This document shows positions 7,099 to 15,846 of a DNA stretch of 64,000 nucleotides, piece after piece (positions within the stretch are counted from its first letter, which is position 1; the number at the start of each line of letters is the position of its first letter). This stretch comes from Mycobacterium sp. SMC-8 (lineage in GTDB: Bacteria > Actinomycetota > Actinomycetes > Mycobacteriales > Mycobacteriaceae): positions 3,038,001 to 3,102,000 of the forward strand of contig NZ_CP079865.1 in the NCBI RefSeq assembly GCF_025263565.1, written 5' to 3'. The translations under genes and the position numbers were made by a program. Under the pieces are notes generated by a model, which was not told where the DNA came from, searched no databases, and saw only the letters and a list, made by a program, of their open reading frames with translations.

Positions 7099-8770
7099 CC
7101 TGGATACACCGATTAGGTAGCGGCGCGGAGTGGGTTGTAACGCCGAAATGCCCTGTCGTGGTGAAAGAATGAGATTTCTCTAAGATCACATTCGGCCACA
7201 ACGAAGGGCATCTCGTAGATGCAACTATCTCACACCCGGCCCGTAGCCTCAGCAGTCTTCGATGACCCGAATCTGGTGTCGTGCGCCGGGCTGGTCCCGA
7301 TGGCCGCCTTGGCCGGCCAGTGCGGCCTGGCCGCACTGGCGGATGAGCATCTCAGCGTCCCGACCGACAAGGGCTCCAACAGTGGCGCGAAAGTCGCCTG
7401 CCTGGTCGCAGGCATGGTGGCCGGAGCCGACAGCATCGATGACATGGCCTTATTGCGGCACGGGGCGATGGGCACCGTGTTCGACCGCCCGTATGCACCC
7501 TCGACCTTGGGGTCGTTCCTGCGCGCATTCACCTTCGGGCATGTCCGCCAACTCGACGCGGTGGCCTCCCGGTTCCTGGCGGGCCTGCATGCCCGCACCC
7601 CGCTGCTGGCCGGGATCGACGGCCCGATCCTGGTCGATCTGGACGACACCATCATCGAAGTCCACGGCTATGCCAAACAAGGATCCGGATACGGCTACAC
7701 CCGGGTCCGCGGGCTCAACGCGTTGATCGCCACGCTCACCACTACCGCCGGTGCGCCGGTGATCACCGGTGCCCGTCTGCGCAAAGGATCGTGCGGCTCA
7801 CCACGGGGAGCCAAGCGGATCATCGCCGACACCCTGGCCACCGTGAACCGTCTGCGCAGCCCCGAAGCCACCGGCAAGCCGCTGCTGCGAGCCGATTCAG
7901 CCTTCTACGGCCATCCCACCGTCGCTGCAGCACTGCGCGGCGGCGCTGAGGTATCGATCACGGTGCGGATGGACACCAAAGTCAAAACCGCGATCGCCCA
8001 GATCCCCGACGACGCGTGGACACCGATCGAGTACACCGACGCCATATACGACGAACCCACCAAGCGATGGATCTCCCGCGCCGAGGTCGCCGAGATCGGA
8101 TTCACCGCGTTCAGTTCCAAGAAAGCCAGCCAGCAGGTGCCCGGCCGGTTGGTGGTGCGCCGCATCCCCGACCTCAACACCACCGGCAGTGACGGGCAGC
8201 AGACCTTGTTCGACACCTGGCGCTTCCACGCGTTCTTCACCACCACTGATCTGGACACCGTCACCGCCGACAAGACCCACCGCGGCCACGCCATCATCGA
8301 ACAGGTTCATGCCGACCTGAAGAACTCCGCCCTGGCTCACCTGCCCTCAGGGAAATTCACCGCCAACGCCGCCTGGCTGGTCATGGCCACCATGGCGTTC
8401 AACCTCACCCGCGCCGCCGCGACCCTTACCAGGGGACCGTTGGCCAAAGCCCGCACCGCTACCATCCGCCGAACGCTGATCAGCGTCCCAGCCCGTATCG
8501 CGTCCTCAGCCCGCCGGCTGACCCTGCACCTACCACGAGACTGGCCCTGGGAACATGCCTGGAACACCCTGTTCGGCAGCCTGTCTCACCAAAATCGGCC
8601 CATCATCGCCTAACCAGGTCCTCTCAACCCATCCCGCGACGCGAAAGACCAACAGGAACAACCCGACAGCGAGGCCGGGCGATCCCTGGTACGCACACCA
8701 CTGCACACACCAGAATCAAGCCGCACAATCGAACTCATCACCACGCAAACAGCTGATCGGTGGATCGAGG
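7099..8770 (+). mobile_element. IS1380-family insertion sequence nested in the IS1634-like element
   Basis: The 1,672-bp element has ends CCTGGATACACCGATTAGG (left) and, read inward from the right, CCTCGATCCACCGATCAGC. It is flanked by CTAAG at 7094-7098 and 8771-8775, a 5-bp target duplication. One transposase gene fills most of it. Intact ends, an intact gene and an exact duplication indicate a recent insertion. Confidence 0.88.
7219..8613 (+). CDS. IS1380-family DDE transposase
   Basis: A 464-aa transposase with DDE_1-type motifs: ILVDLDDTIIEVHG (first Asp), LLRADSAFYG (second Asp) and GHAIIEQVHADLKN (Glu). The length is typical of IS1380-family proteins. The gene is complete and fills the element between inverted repeats about 120 bp upstream and 157 bp downstream. 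A basic C-terminal segment containing HLPRDWPW is characteristic of the family. Confidence 0.9.
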   Translation: MQLSHTRPVASAVFDDPNLVSCAGLVPMAALAGQCGLAALADEHLSVPTDKGSNSGAKVACLVAGMVAGADSIDDMALLRHGAMGTVFDRPYAPSTLGSFLRAFTFGHVRQLDAVASRFLAGLHARTPLLAGIDGPILVDLDDTIIEVHGYAKQGSGYGYTRVRGLNALIATLTTTAGAPVITGARLRKGSCGSPRGAKRIIADTLATVNRLRSPEATGKPLLRADSAFYGHPTVAAALRGGAEVSITVRMDTKVKTAIAQIPDDAWTPIEYTDAIYDEPTKRWISRAEVAEIGFTAFSSKKASQQVPGRLVVRRIPDLNTTGSDGQQTLFDTWRFHAFFTTTDLDTVTADKTHRGHAIIEQVHADLKNSALAHLPSGKFTANAAWLVMATMAFNLTRAAATLTRGPLAKARTATIRRTLISVPARIASSARRLTLHLPRDWPWEHAWNTLFGSLSHQNRPIIA

Positions 8771-8793
8771 CTAAGCCAAATGACCCAACTCGG

Positions 8794-8813
8794 GGGGACG
8801 TAGGTCTTGTGGC
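8794..8813. repeat. Right 20-bp target-site duplication of the outer IS
   Basis: An exact copy of 5320-5339 that directly follows the right inverted repeat of the outer IS. Confidence 0.8.
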
Positions 8814-8875
8814 GTGGAGGGTTGCATGGTGGGGTGTGGGCTGGGTCGGACCCTCTGTGCGGAAGGAAGCAATTC

Positions 8876-9301
8876 ATGCGTGCTGCGTTGGCGGCGATGT
8901 CGGTGGTGGCTGCGGGTGCGTTGGGCGGTGTCGGGGTAGCGTCGGCCGAGCCGTCGGTGCCCGATGCCGGCCAGCTCACCGCCGAGCTGCGGCAGGTGCT
9001 CAACACCGGAGCGCCGGCGAGCGAACGGGCCGCCAAGCTGGCCGGCGGACAGTCGGCCGTGCCGACCGCCGACAACATCGCCAATCGCCTGAACACCTAC
9101 GGCGGCATGGTCAACTGGCAGGTGCAGAACCCCGTGCTCAACGGTGACCAGCTCGACGCGCAGCTCGCGGTGACCATCCCCATCTTCGGCACCAAGACCC
9201 ACAACATCTACTGGGTGAATCAGGACGGCGCGTGGAAGCTGTCCAACCCGTCGGCGTGCGTGATCGCCACCGATGTCGCGGGAGTCGACTGCACGGTCTA
9301 G
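8876..9301 (+). CDS. Secreted low-molecular-weight antigen MTB12 (CFP-2)-like protein
   Basis: A 141-aa exported protein. The first 24 residues are a cleavable signal peptide (hydrophobic core VVAAGALGGVGVA, cleavage after ASA). The mature domain matches the MTB12/CFP-2 family: DAGQLTAELRQVLNTGAP, then a GGMVNWQVQNP strand and a terminal disulfide-capable pair (Cys in SACVIATD and VDCTV). The function of the family is unknown; it is a major secreted antigen in M. tuberculosis. ATG 8876 has GGAAGGAAG upstream. The outer IS inserted about 80 bp upstream and may have altered the promoter. Confidence 0.82.
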   Translation: MRAALAAMSVVAAGALGGVGVASAEPSVPDAGQLTAELRQVLNTGAPASERAAKLAGGQSAVPTADNIANRLNTYGGMVNWQVQNPVLNGDQLDAQLAVTIPIFGTKTHNIYWVNQDGAWKLSNPSACVIATDVAGVDCTV

Positions 9302-9309
9302 CACCGCAC

Positions 9310-9371
9310 GCCGAACTCGCATTCCGCGCGGCCGCTACGCCGAAGCGGGCACGCTGTGCGCAATCTCGGTG
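9310..9371 (-). repeat. 62-bp element copy 5, overlapping the 3' end of a gene
   Basis: A diverged copy (GCCGAACTCGCATTCCGCGC to GCAATCTCGGTG) of the same 62-bp length. The inner 37 bp overlap the minus-strand gene ending at 9335, so the repeat encodes its last residues. Confidence 0.6.
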
Positions 9372-10261
9372 AGACGGCGTGCGTAGGCGTACGCGTACGA
9401 CGGGATCTGCACCGCGCCTCGCCAGCCGCGCGAGCGCATGGCTGCGTTCAGCCGGTTGATCACCAGGACGGGATCGTCTTCTTTGACGACTGAGGTGACA
9501 TGCCAGTTGAGGCGGCGAAGCTCAGGCAGGACGCGCCGATCCTTGAGGTACTGCAGGCGGTCGGACTGATGTTGGTCGCCGTCGTATTCAAGCCCGACCT
9601 TGAAACCCTCCCAACCCAGGTCGAGGGTGCGGACGTGTACGCCGTCTTCGTCGACGACCGGGATTTGGGTGGCGGGCGTGGGGAAGCCGGCGTCGATGAG
9701 CAGCTTTCGCCACCACGATTCTCGCGGTGACTCGGCGCCACCGTCGACGTAGGGGAGCAGCGCCTTGAGCCGGGCAACTCCGCGTGCGCCCTTGTATCGA
9801 TCTGCGAGCACCATGATGTCGTCAATCTCGAAGGGGCGGACACGCATGAGCGCGTCCAACCGTGCCAGAGCTTCGTAGTCGGGTCGGAATCGCCCCAGGT
9901 CGAACGCGGTGCGCTCAGGCGTTGCCACCGGCAGACCGTCGAGGTCCCGGTACTCGTCCGGTGCGATGCGTTCGTTGCGGGCGACCAGCCCCGCTGGGGA
10001 ACGTGAACACTTGAAAATCAATTCGATGTCGACGGCGTCATCGACCCACAGTGAACCGTGTAACGCGGCCGCGGCCAGCCCGGTGACGATGCCCTCGCGC
10101 CTGCAATATAGCCACGCGCCGATGGTCCGGTCCCGCAGTGTGAGTTCGCGGTCCACAGGTGCGTGCACGTTGGGGAAGATCGGGCGGTACCAGCGTCTGA
10201 GTTCGTGACTGGTGACGGTGCCGGTCGCGACGGCCTCGGTTCCGATGATGACATGTCTCAT
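9335..10261 (-). CDS. AbiEi-like/DUF559 (Vsr-fold nuclease-like) protein
   Basis: A 308-aa protein with two parts. The N-terminal two thirds (HGSLWVDD, LDGLPVATPERTAFDLGRF) resemble the AbiEi antitoxin C-domain found in many actinobacterial proteins. The C-terminal third is DUF559/Vsr-like, with EYDGDQHQ and HVTSVVKEDDP, the core of an endonuclease-like fold. These genes are abundant in mycobacteria and their biological role is not established. No partner toxin is adjacent. The last 12 codons and the stop lie inside a dispersed 62-bp element, so the C-terminus was apparently re-made by an insertion. The start ATG 10261 lacks a strong Shine-Dalgarno. Confidence 0.7.
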   Translation of the reverse strand: MRHVIIGTEAVATGTVTSHELRRWYRPIFPNVHAPVDRELTLRDRTIGAWLYCRREGIVTGLAAAALHGSLWVDDAVDIELIFKCSRSPAGLVARNERIAPDEYRDLDGLPVATPERTAFDLGRFRPDYEALARLDALMRVRPFEIDDIMVLADRYKGARGVARLKALLPYVDGGAESPRESWWRKLLIDAGFPTPATQIPVVDEDGVHVRTLDLGWEGFKVGLEYDGDQHQSDRLQYLKDRRVLPELRRLNWHVTSVVKEDDPVLVINRLNAAMRSRGWRGAVQIPSYAYAYARRLTEIAHSVPASA

Positions 10262-10292
10262 GGCCGAATGATTGACCCGGCCCCCGACACGG

Positions 10293-10438
10293 TTCGCCGA
10301 GATTGCACGCAGCGCTGAAGTTATGCACAGGTGGGCGCGTGGAATGCGATTTCGTCGCGGACTGATTCGCCGAGATTGCGTGTGGCGCTGGAATTATGCA
10401 CAGGTGGGCGCGTGGAATGCGATTTCGGCGGATATGGG
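10293..10438 (-). repeat. Tandem duplication of a 73-bp unit containing 62-bp element copies 6 and 7
   Basis: Two 73-bp units (10293-10365 and 10366-10438) align end to end. Each contains CGCCGAGATTGC on one side and GTGGAATGCGATTTCG on the other, the inverted form of the dispersed element (10295-10356 and 10368-10429). They lie upstream of the DUF559-type gene and just after the nei2 stop. Confidence 0.75.
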
Positions 10439-10445
10439 CGGGCGG

Positions 10446-11198
10446 TCAGCGCTGGCAGGTGGCGCACCAATAGGTGACCCGGTCGCCGCCCTTGTCCGTC
10501 TCGATGAGCGTGCCGCAGCGACGGCAGGGCAGACCAGCCCGGCCGTACACCCACACATCCTGACCCGGCCTGGTATTACCCGTTGTGGTGCGGTTGAGGC
10601 GGATTCTGTTGAGCCACAACATCTGTTGAGCCCGGTTGACGACGCGCAGCGGGTCGGTCAGTTCGCCGACCGCGGTGCTCGGACGCAACCCGAACACGAA
10701 AGAGATCTCGTTGGCGTACACATTGCCGACGCCGGCCAGCACCCGCTGATCGAGCAGCGCCTCGGCCAACGGACGGTCCGGGTGGGCCATCAGGTTGGCT
10801 GCCGCCACCGGCGCCGACCAGTCAGGGCCGAGCAGATCCGGGCCGAGGTGGGCGACGGCGTCCATGTCGGTGGCGCGATCCAGCACTTCCAGGACACCCA
10901 GATCAACACCCGACGCCCGAGACTGCGCGGTCTCCAGCACGATCCGAATCTTGTACTCCGGCACCCGGACCCGGCCGATCACCCACGCCCCTTCCATCTT
11001 CAGATGCGAATGGATGCTGGCCTGCCCGACCCGGATGAACAGGTGCTTGCCGCGGCTGAGCACTTCATCGACCACCTGACCGCTGAGATCCACCGCCGCG
11101 TAGCGGGGCACGCGGACATCGCAGCGGGTCAGCTCACGTCCCTCCAGCGCCTCGCGGAGCTTCCATGCGGCCCGATAGACGGTGTCTCCCTCGGGCAT
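10446..11198 (-). CDS. nei2: Endonuclease VIII-like DNA glycosylase Nei2
   Basis: A 250-aa Fpg/Nei-family bifunctional DNA glycosylase/AP lyase that removes oxidised pyrimidines. After Met removal the N-terminus is Pro-Glu-Gly-Asp (PEGDTVYR), with Pro as catalytic nucleophile and Glu next to it. Lys51 in SRGKHLFI is the conserved beta-wing lysine. The C-terminus holds a zinc finger with Cys225-x2-Cys228 and Cys245-x2-Cys248. The start ATG overlaps the lhr stop by one base (TGATG), so translation is coupled to lhr, the same pairing as Rv3296-Rv3297. Frame continuing upstream of this ATG runs inside lhr and is not used. Confidence 0.92.
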   Translation of the reverse strand: MPEGDTVYRAAWKLREALEGRELTRCDVRVPRYAAVDLSGQVVDEVLSRGKHLFIRVGQASIHSHLKMEGAWVIGRVRVPEYKIRIVLETAQSRASGVDLGVLEVLDRATDMDAVAHLGPDLLGPDWSAPVAAANLMAHPDRPLAEALLDQRVLAGVGNVYANEISFVFGLRPSTAVGELTDPLRVVNRAQQMLWLNRIRLNRTTTGNTRPGQDVWVYGRAGLPCRRCGTLIETDKGGDRVTYWCATCQR

Positions 11199-14100
11199 CA
11201 GCGCAACCGCAGCCCGCGGGGGGTGCGCGAGAACCCGGCCGTCGTCAGCGCCTCGGCCACCACCGAATCTCGCGACTCCAGCACCGGCACACCGTCGATG
11301 CGCTCCACCAGCAGCCCCGGAACCCGTTGCCGCGTCACCAGTTCCGCCAGCGCCGCACCGGCGGCGTTGTTGATCCCGGCATCGGCGGTGAAGCTCAGCA
11401 GCGACCGGCCGCCCCGCTCGACGAACCAGGCCAACTCTCCGTCGACCAGCACCACCAACGCGCCGGCCTTGCGGCCGGGACGGTGCGCCTTGTCGCCGTC
11501 GGTGTCGCGTAACGGCCACGGCAGCGCGGCGCCGTACGGGTTGGCCGGATCGGTCGCCGCGATCGCGATCGCGCGCAGGTTCTGCTGCTGGTCGTCGATG
11601 CTGTCGGCGTGGCTGCGCAACCGGTCGACGGTGCTGGCCGTCGCGAACTGCGCGCCGCCGAGGGACTCCACGAAATAGCCGCGCTGACACCGGCCGGCCT
11701 CTTCCATCGTGGTCAGCACCTTGTACATCGACGCGAACCCGCCGGGCACGTTCCCCCGGAAGTTCTCACCGGCCACGGCGCCCCTGGTCAGCACGCCGTG
11801 CCGCGCCAGCAGTTGTTCGGCCTGGTAGTGCGCGCGCATGGTGGTGTCGACCTCGGCGACCGGTAGCGCCGACCAGCGACCCGCCACCGTCGGGTCGGTG
11901 TCGCGGTGCGCGCTGAGGTTCGACGTGCTCAAGCTGTAGCGGTTCAGCCGGGGAGCCCGGCGATGCCGGTGCGACGGCGTCGCCGCCCGGCGCTGACCGG
12001 TGCCCCGAGTGCCCGCCAGCAGCGCCCGCACCGGAGCGAACGTGTCACCGCCGACATATCCCGCCCAGATCAATTGCCACAACGCCTCTTTCAACGAGGC
12101 CGCGGTGACGCCGTCGACCGATAGCTGCCGGAAGAAGTACGCCCCGCCGCCGGCCAGTGCGCCCAGCACCGCATGGTGCACGTCGGTGAGGTCGAGTTCC
12201 CCGGGCGGCGCCAGCGACAACGGAGCGGTCTCGGCCAGATGGAACGCGACCCAGCCGTCGGCCGTGGACAGCGAACCGGCACCCGACCACAGCACCTCCC
12301 CGGAGGCCAGCAGTTCGTCGAGCATGCCGGGCTGGTAGTCGCGCACCCGCTGCCCGAAGATCAGCGGCTCGACCGCCGACGCCGGCATCGGCACTCCCGC
12401 CAGCTGGTCGATCACCGCGGCCAGGCCGTCGACACCGGTGACCGTATCGCCGCCGAGCATCTGCCACGAGGGCAGGAAGCGCCCGAACGCCGCGGTGCTG
12501 ACCGGCTCGATTTGGGCCCGCAGCGCTGCCAGCGACCGCCGGCGCAGGATGCGCAGCACCTCCGTGTCGCACCACTGCTCCCCGGAATCGGCGGCCACGT
12601 CGGTGAATTCGCCGCGCACCAGCTTGCCGTCGACGGCCAGCCGGCCCAACACGTCGGCGGCCACGCGCAGCCCCAACCCGAAACGGGCGGCCGCCTCGGC
12701 GGTGGTGAACGGGCCCCGTGTGCGCGCATACCGCGACAGCAACTCGCCCAGCGGATCGACCACCTGCTCCAGGAACGCCATCGGCACACCCACCGGCACC
12801 GCCACACCGACACCGTCGCGCAGCCGGCCGATGTCCTCGATGGCGGCCCACCAGGACTGCCCGGCGAAGGACACCTGCAGCACCCGTTTGGCGCTCAGCA
12901 GACCTTCCAGCCAGCCGCCGATCTCGGAATGCTCACAGCGCGCGGCGATCTCGTCGGTGGTCAGCGGTCCGAGTAGCCGCAGCAGGTCGGCGACCCCCTC
13001 GGCGTCGCGGGCCAGCCGTTCCGGTGTCAGGTGCTGCAGCTGCCGCGCCGTGGTGGCGACCACGTCGGCGTCGAGCAGCTCGCGCAGCTCGACGCGGCCG
13101 AGCAGTTCGGCCAGCAGCGTCGGATCCAGAGACAGTGCGGCGGCGCGGCGTTCGGCCAGCGGGCTGTCACCTTCGTACATGAACGCGCCGACATAGCCGA
13201 ACAGCAGCGACGCCGCGAACGGTGACGGGGTCGCAGTCTCGACCTCGAGTAGCCGCACCCGCCGCTGCGCGATGCGCGACATCAGGTCGACCAGCATCGG
13301 GACGTCGTAGACGTCCTGCAGGCATTCCCGGACCGCTTCGAGCACGATCGGGAAATCCGGATAACCGCGCGCGACGTCGAGCAGCTGGGCGGCCCGCTGA
13401 CGTTGGTGCCACAGCGGCGAGCGCTTGCCCGGGTGCCGGCGCGGCAGCAGCAGAGCGCGGGCGGCGCACTCCCGGAACCGGGACGCGAACAGCGCCGACG
13501 AGCTGACCTCGGCGGTCACCAGGGGCTCGATCTCGTCGGGCTCGAACACGAAGATGTCTGCGCCGGGGGCGGTGTCGTCGGTGTCGGGCAGCCGCACGAT
13601 GATGCCGTCGTCGGACGCGGTCGGCTTCTCATCGATGCCGTACCGCTCGTAGAGCCGTTTGCCGACCGCCAACGCCAGCGGCCCGTGCACCCGCAGCCCG
13701 TACGGGGAATGCAGGATGATGCGCCAGTCGCCGAGCTCGTCGCGGAACCGTTCCACCACCAGCGTGGTGTCCGACGGCACAGCCGAGGTGGCCTCCCGCT
13801 GTTCGGAGATCAGCTGCCACAGGTTGTCGGTGGCGAATGCGTCGAAACCCACTTCCTGGCAGCGGGATTCGAATGCCGCCCGGTCCAGCCGGGCCAGCTC
13901 TCCGTTGAACGCGCCGATGGCCGCCCCGAGCTCCGCGGGCCGGCCCACACCGTCGCCTCGCCAGAACGGCAGCCGGGCGGGCTCGCCGGGGGCGGGGATG
14001 ACGAGCACCCGGTCATGGGTGATCTCGGTGATCCGCCAGCTGGTCGCACCCAAGGAGATGACGTCGCCGGGCCGGGACTCGTAGACCATCTCCTCGTCGA

Positions 14101-15748
14101 GTTCGCCAACGCGCGAAGGCTTTTCGGAGTCCGCATTGGTGGCCAGGTACACGGTGAACATGCCGCGGTCCGGGATGGCCCCGCCGGAGGTGACGGCCAG
14201 CCGCTGGGCGCCGGGCCGGGACGTCAGGGTGCCGCTGTCGCGGTCGTAGACGATGCGCGGCCGCAGTTCGGCGAACTCCGTCGACGGGTACTTGCCCGAC
14301 AGCAGATCCAGCGTCGCCTCGTACGCGCTGCGGGGCAGTGTCGCGAAGGGGGCGCTACGGCGCACGGTGTCGAACCAGGCCTCGGCGTTGACCGGCTCCA
14401 GCGCGCACGCCGCCACGGTGTGCTGGGCGAGCACGTCCAGCGGGTTGGCGGGCACCCGCATCGTCTCGATCTGGCCTGCCAGCATCCGCTGCACACTGAC
14501 CGCGCAGCCGATCAGGTCGGTGCGGTGCTTGGGGAACAGCACGCCCTGGCTGATCTCGCCGACCTGGTGGCCGGCGCGGCCGATGCGTTGCAGCCCGCTG
14601 GCCACCGACGGCGGCGTCTCCACCTGGATCACCAGGTCGACCGAGCCCATGTCGATGCCGAGCTCCAGGCTGGACGTGGCCACGACCGCCTTGAGCCGGC
14701 CGCTCTTGAGTGCCTCCTCGACGTCCGCGCGGGCCTCCTTGCTGACCGAACCGTGATGCGCGCGGGCCAGCACCGGCTCCGCGCCGTAGGTCTGCCCGCT
14801 GCCCATCAGGTGGGCTGGGGAGCCGCCGGCCACCCCGGGGTTGTGTGCGCCGAGCTCGATACCCGCCCGCTCGGCGTGGATCTCATTGAGCCGGGCGGTC
14901 AACCGCTCGGCCAGCCGCCGCGAGTTGGCGAACACGATCGAGGAATTGTGAGCCTCGATCAGGTCGACGATGCGCTGCTCCACTTCGGGCCAGATCGAGT
15001 TGCCCTCAAGGTTGGCCATGTCGGGCACCGGAACCTGCACGGTCAGATCGAATGTCTTGGCCGCGGGCGGTGCGACGATGGTGGTCGGGGCCGCACCGGA
15101 CAGGAATCGGGCCACCTCCTCGGGTGGACGCACGGTGGCCGACAGCCCGATCCGCTGGGCCGGCCGGGGCAGCATCGCGTCGAGGCGCTCCAGGGACAAC
15201 GCCAGGTGGGCGCCCCGCTTGGTGCCCGCCACCGCGTGCACCTCGTCGACGATGACCGTTTGAACGTCGGCCAATGTCTCGCGGGCCGCCGAGGTCAGCA
15301 TCAGGAACAACGATTCCGGCGTGGTGATCAGGATGTCGGGCGGCTTGCTGATCAGCTCGCGGCGCTTACTGGGCGTGGTGTCGCCGGAACGGACCCCCAC
15401 GCTGATGGCCGGTGGTTGCTCACCGGTACGTTCGGCGATCCGCGAGATACCGGTCAGCGGAGTGCGTAGGTTGCGTTCGACGTCCACGGCCAGCGCCTTC
15501 AGCGGAGAGACGTACAACACCCGGGTGCCGCGGGTGGCCTCGGGATCACGGGCCAGCCCGTCGATCGCCCACAAGAACGCCGCGAGCGTCTTGCCCGATC
15601 CGGTCGGCGCGATGACCAGTGTGTTGTCGCCGTCGGCGATCGCATTCCAGGCCTGCGCCTGCGCCGGTGTGGGCTCGACGAAGGTGCCCGCGAACCATTC
15701 GCGCGTCAACGCGGAGAAGCGTGACAGCGCATCGGTGGTGACAGACAT
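11198..15748 (-). CDS. lhr: ATP-dependent DNA helicase Lhr (large helicase-related)
   Basis: A 1,516-aa superfamily 2 helicase, close to the ~1,500 aa of mycobacterial Lhr. The Walker A motif APTGSGKT is at 47-54 and the DEVH box at 169-172. Later come [12 protein letters not shown] and QRIGRAGHQ helicase motifs, then a winged-helix domain and the long C-terminal region typical of full-length Lhr. Mycobacterial Lhr is a 3'-5' translocase that unwinds DNA and RNA-DNA hybrids and belongs to the DNA-damage response. ATG 15748 is chosen by similarity to family N-termini ([12 protein letters not shown]); in-frame ATGs at 15757, 15778 and 15799 are alternatives. It forms a two-gene repair operon with nei2. 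Confidence 0.93.
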   Translation of the reverse strand: MSVTTDALSRFSALTREWFAGTFVEPTPAQAQAWNAIADGDNTLVIAPTGSGKTLAAFLWAIDGLARDPEATRGTRVLYVSPLKALAVDVERNLRTPLTGISRIAERTGEQPPAISVGVRSGDTTPSKRRELISKPPDILITTPESLFLMLTSAARETLADVQTVIVDEVHAVAGTKRGAHLALSLERLDAMLPRPAQRIGLSATVRPPEEVARFLSGAAPTTIVAPPAAKTFDLTVQVPVPDMANLEGNSIWPEVEQRIVDLIEAHNSSIVFANSRRLAERLTARLNEIHAERAGIELGAHNPGVAGGSPAHLMGSGQTYGAEPVLARAHHGSVSKEARADVEEALKSGRLKAVVATSSLELGIDMGSVDLVIQVETPPSVASGLQRIGRAGHQVGEISQGVLFPKHRTDLIGCAVSVQRMLAGQIETMRVPANPLDVLAQHTVAACALEPVNAEAWFDTVRRSAPFATLPRSAYEATLDLLSGKYPSTEFAELRPRIVYDRDSGTLTSRPGAQRLAVTSGGAIPDRGMFTVYLATNADSEKPSRVGELDEEMVYESRPGDVISLGATSWRITEITHDRVLVIPAPGEPARLPFWRGDGVGRPAELGAAIGAFNGELARLDRAAFESRCQEVGFDAFATDNLWQLISEQREATSAVPSDTTLVVERFRDELGDWRIILHSPYGLRVHGPLALAVGKRLYERYGIDEKPTASDDGIIVRLPDTDDTAPGADIFVFEPDEIEPLVTAEVSSSALFASRFRECAARALLLPRRHPGKRSPLWHQRQRAAQLLDVARGYPDFPIVLEAVRECLQDVYDVPMLVDLMSRIAQRRVRLLEVETATPSPFAASLLFGYVGAFMYEGDSPLAERRAAALSLDPTLLAELLGRVELRELLDADVVATTARQLQHLTPERLARDAEGVADLLRLLGPLTTDEIAARCEHSEIGGWLEGLLSAKRVLQVSFAGQSWWAAIEDIGRLRDGVGVAVPVGVPMAFLEQVVDPLGELLSRYARTRGPFTTAEAAARFGLGLRVAADVLGRLAVDGKLVRGEFTDVAADSGEQWCDTEVLRILRRRSLAALRAQIEPVSTAAFGRFLPSWQMLGGDTVTGVDGLAAVIDQLAGVPMPASAVEPLIFGQRVRDYQPGMLDELLASGEVLWSGAGSLSTADGWVAFHLAETAPLSLAPPGELDLTDVHHAVLGALAGGGAYFFRQLSVDGVTAASLKEALWQLIWAGYVGGDTFAPVRALLAGTRGTGQRRAATPSHRHRRAPRLNRYSLSTSNLSAHRDTDPTVAGRWSALPVAEVDTTMRAHYQAEQLLARHGVLTRGAVAGENFRGNVPGGFASMYKVLTTMEEAGRCQRGYFVESLGGAQFATASTVDRLRSHADSIDDQQQNLRAIAIAATDPANPYGAALPWPLRDTDGDKAHRPGRKAGALVVLVDGELAWFVERGGRSLLSFTADAGINNAAGAALAELVTRQRVPGLLVERIDGVPVLESRDSVVAEALTTAGFSRTPRGLRLR

Positions 15749-15846
15749 GGCTTCCATGGTGCCCTCGGGCACCGACATCCGATCTGTGCACCAGTCCATA
15801 AAGCGAAAACGAGCACGTCACCGTGGGTCGGGTTTAGGATTTTGAC

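Larger units (their letters stand above)
5340..8793 (+). mobile_element. IS1634/IS1549-family insertion sequence, interrupted by an IS1380-family element
   Basis: The ends are imperfect inverted repeats: CTGAGTTGGGTCACTTTGG at 5340 and, read inward from 8793, CCGAGTTGGGTCATTTGG. A 20-bp direct repeat flanks them. Without the inner element (7099-8770) and its 5-bp duplication the IS is about 1.78 kb and holds one transposase. The inner insertion falls directly after the transposase stop codon, so the coding sequence is intact, but the right end now lies about 1.7 kb away. The IS landed between the desA3 terminator and the MTB12-like gene. Confidence 0.85.

Noticed and set aside
5405..7099. GCTTAGTGCC/GGCACTAAGC taken as the IS1634-like element's ends
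   Set aside because: The outer ends at 5340 and 8793 are longer inverted repeats flanked by a 20-bp duplication, and the CTAAG at 7094-7098 is the IS1380 target duplication, so these are subterminal sequences.
11199..11690. Longer N-terminus for nei2
   Set aside because: The catalytic Pro must follow the initiator Met; the upstream frame is inside lhr.
13403..15469. A 688-codon + strand open frame
   Set aside because: It is antisense to the lhr helicase core, is Arg/Gly/His/Gln-rich and resembles no protein family.
15636..15650. CGCATTCC resembling the core of the 62-bp element
   Set aside because: It is inside conserved lhr coding sequence and lacks the element's ends and length.
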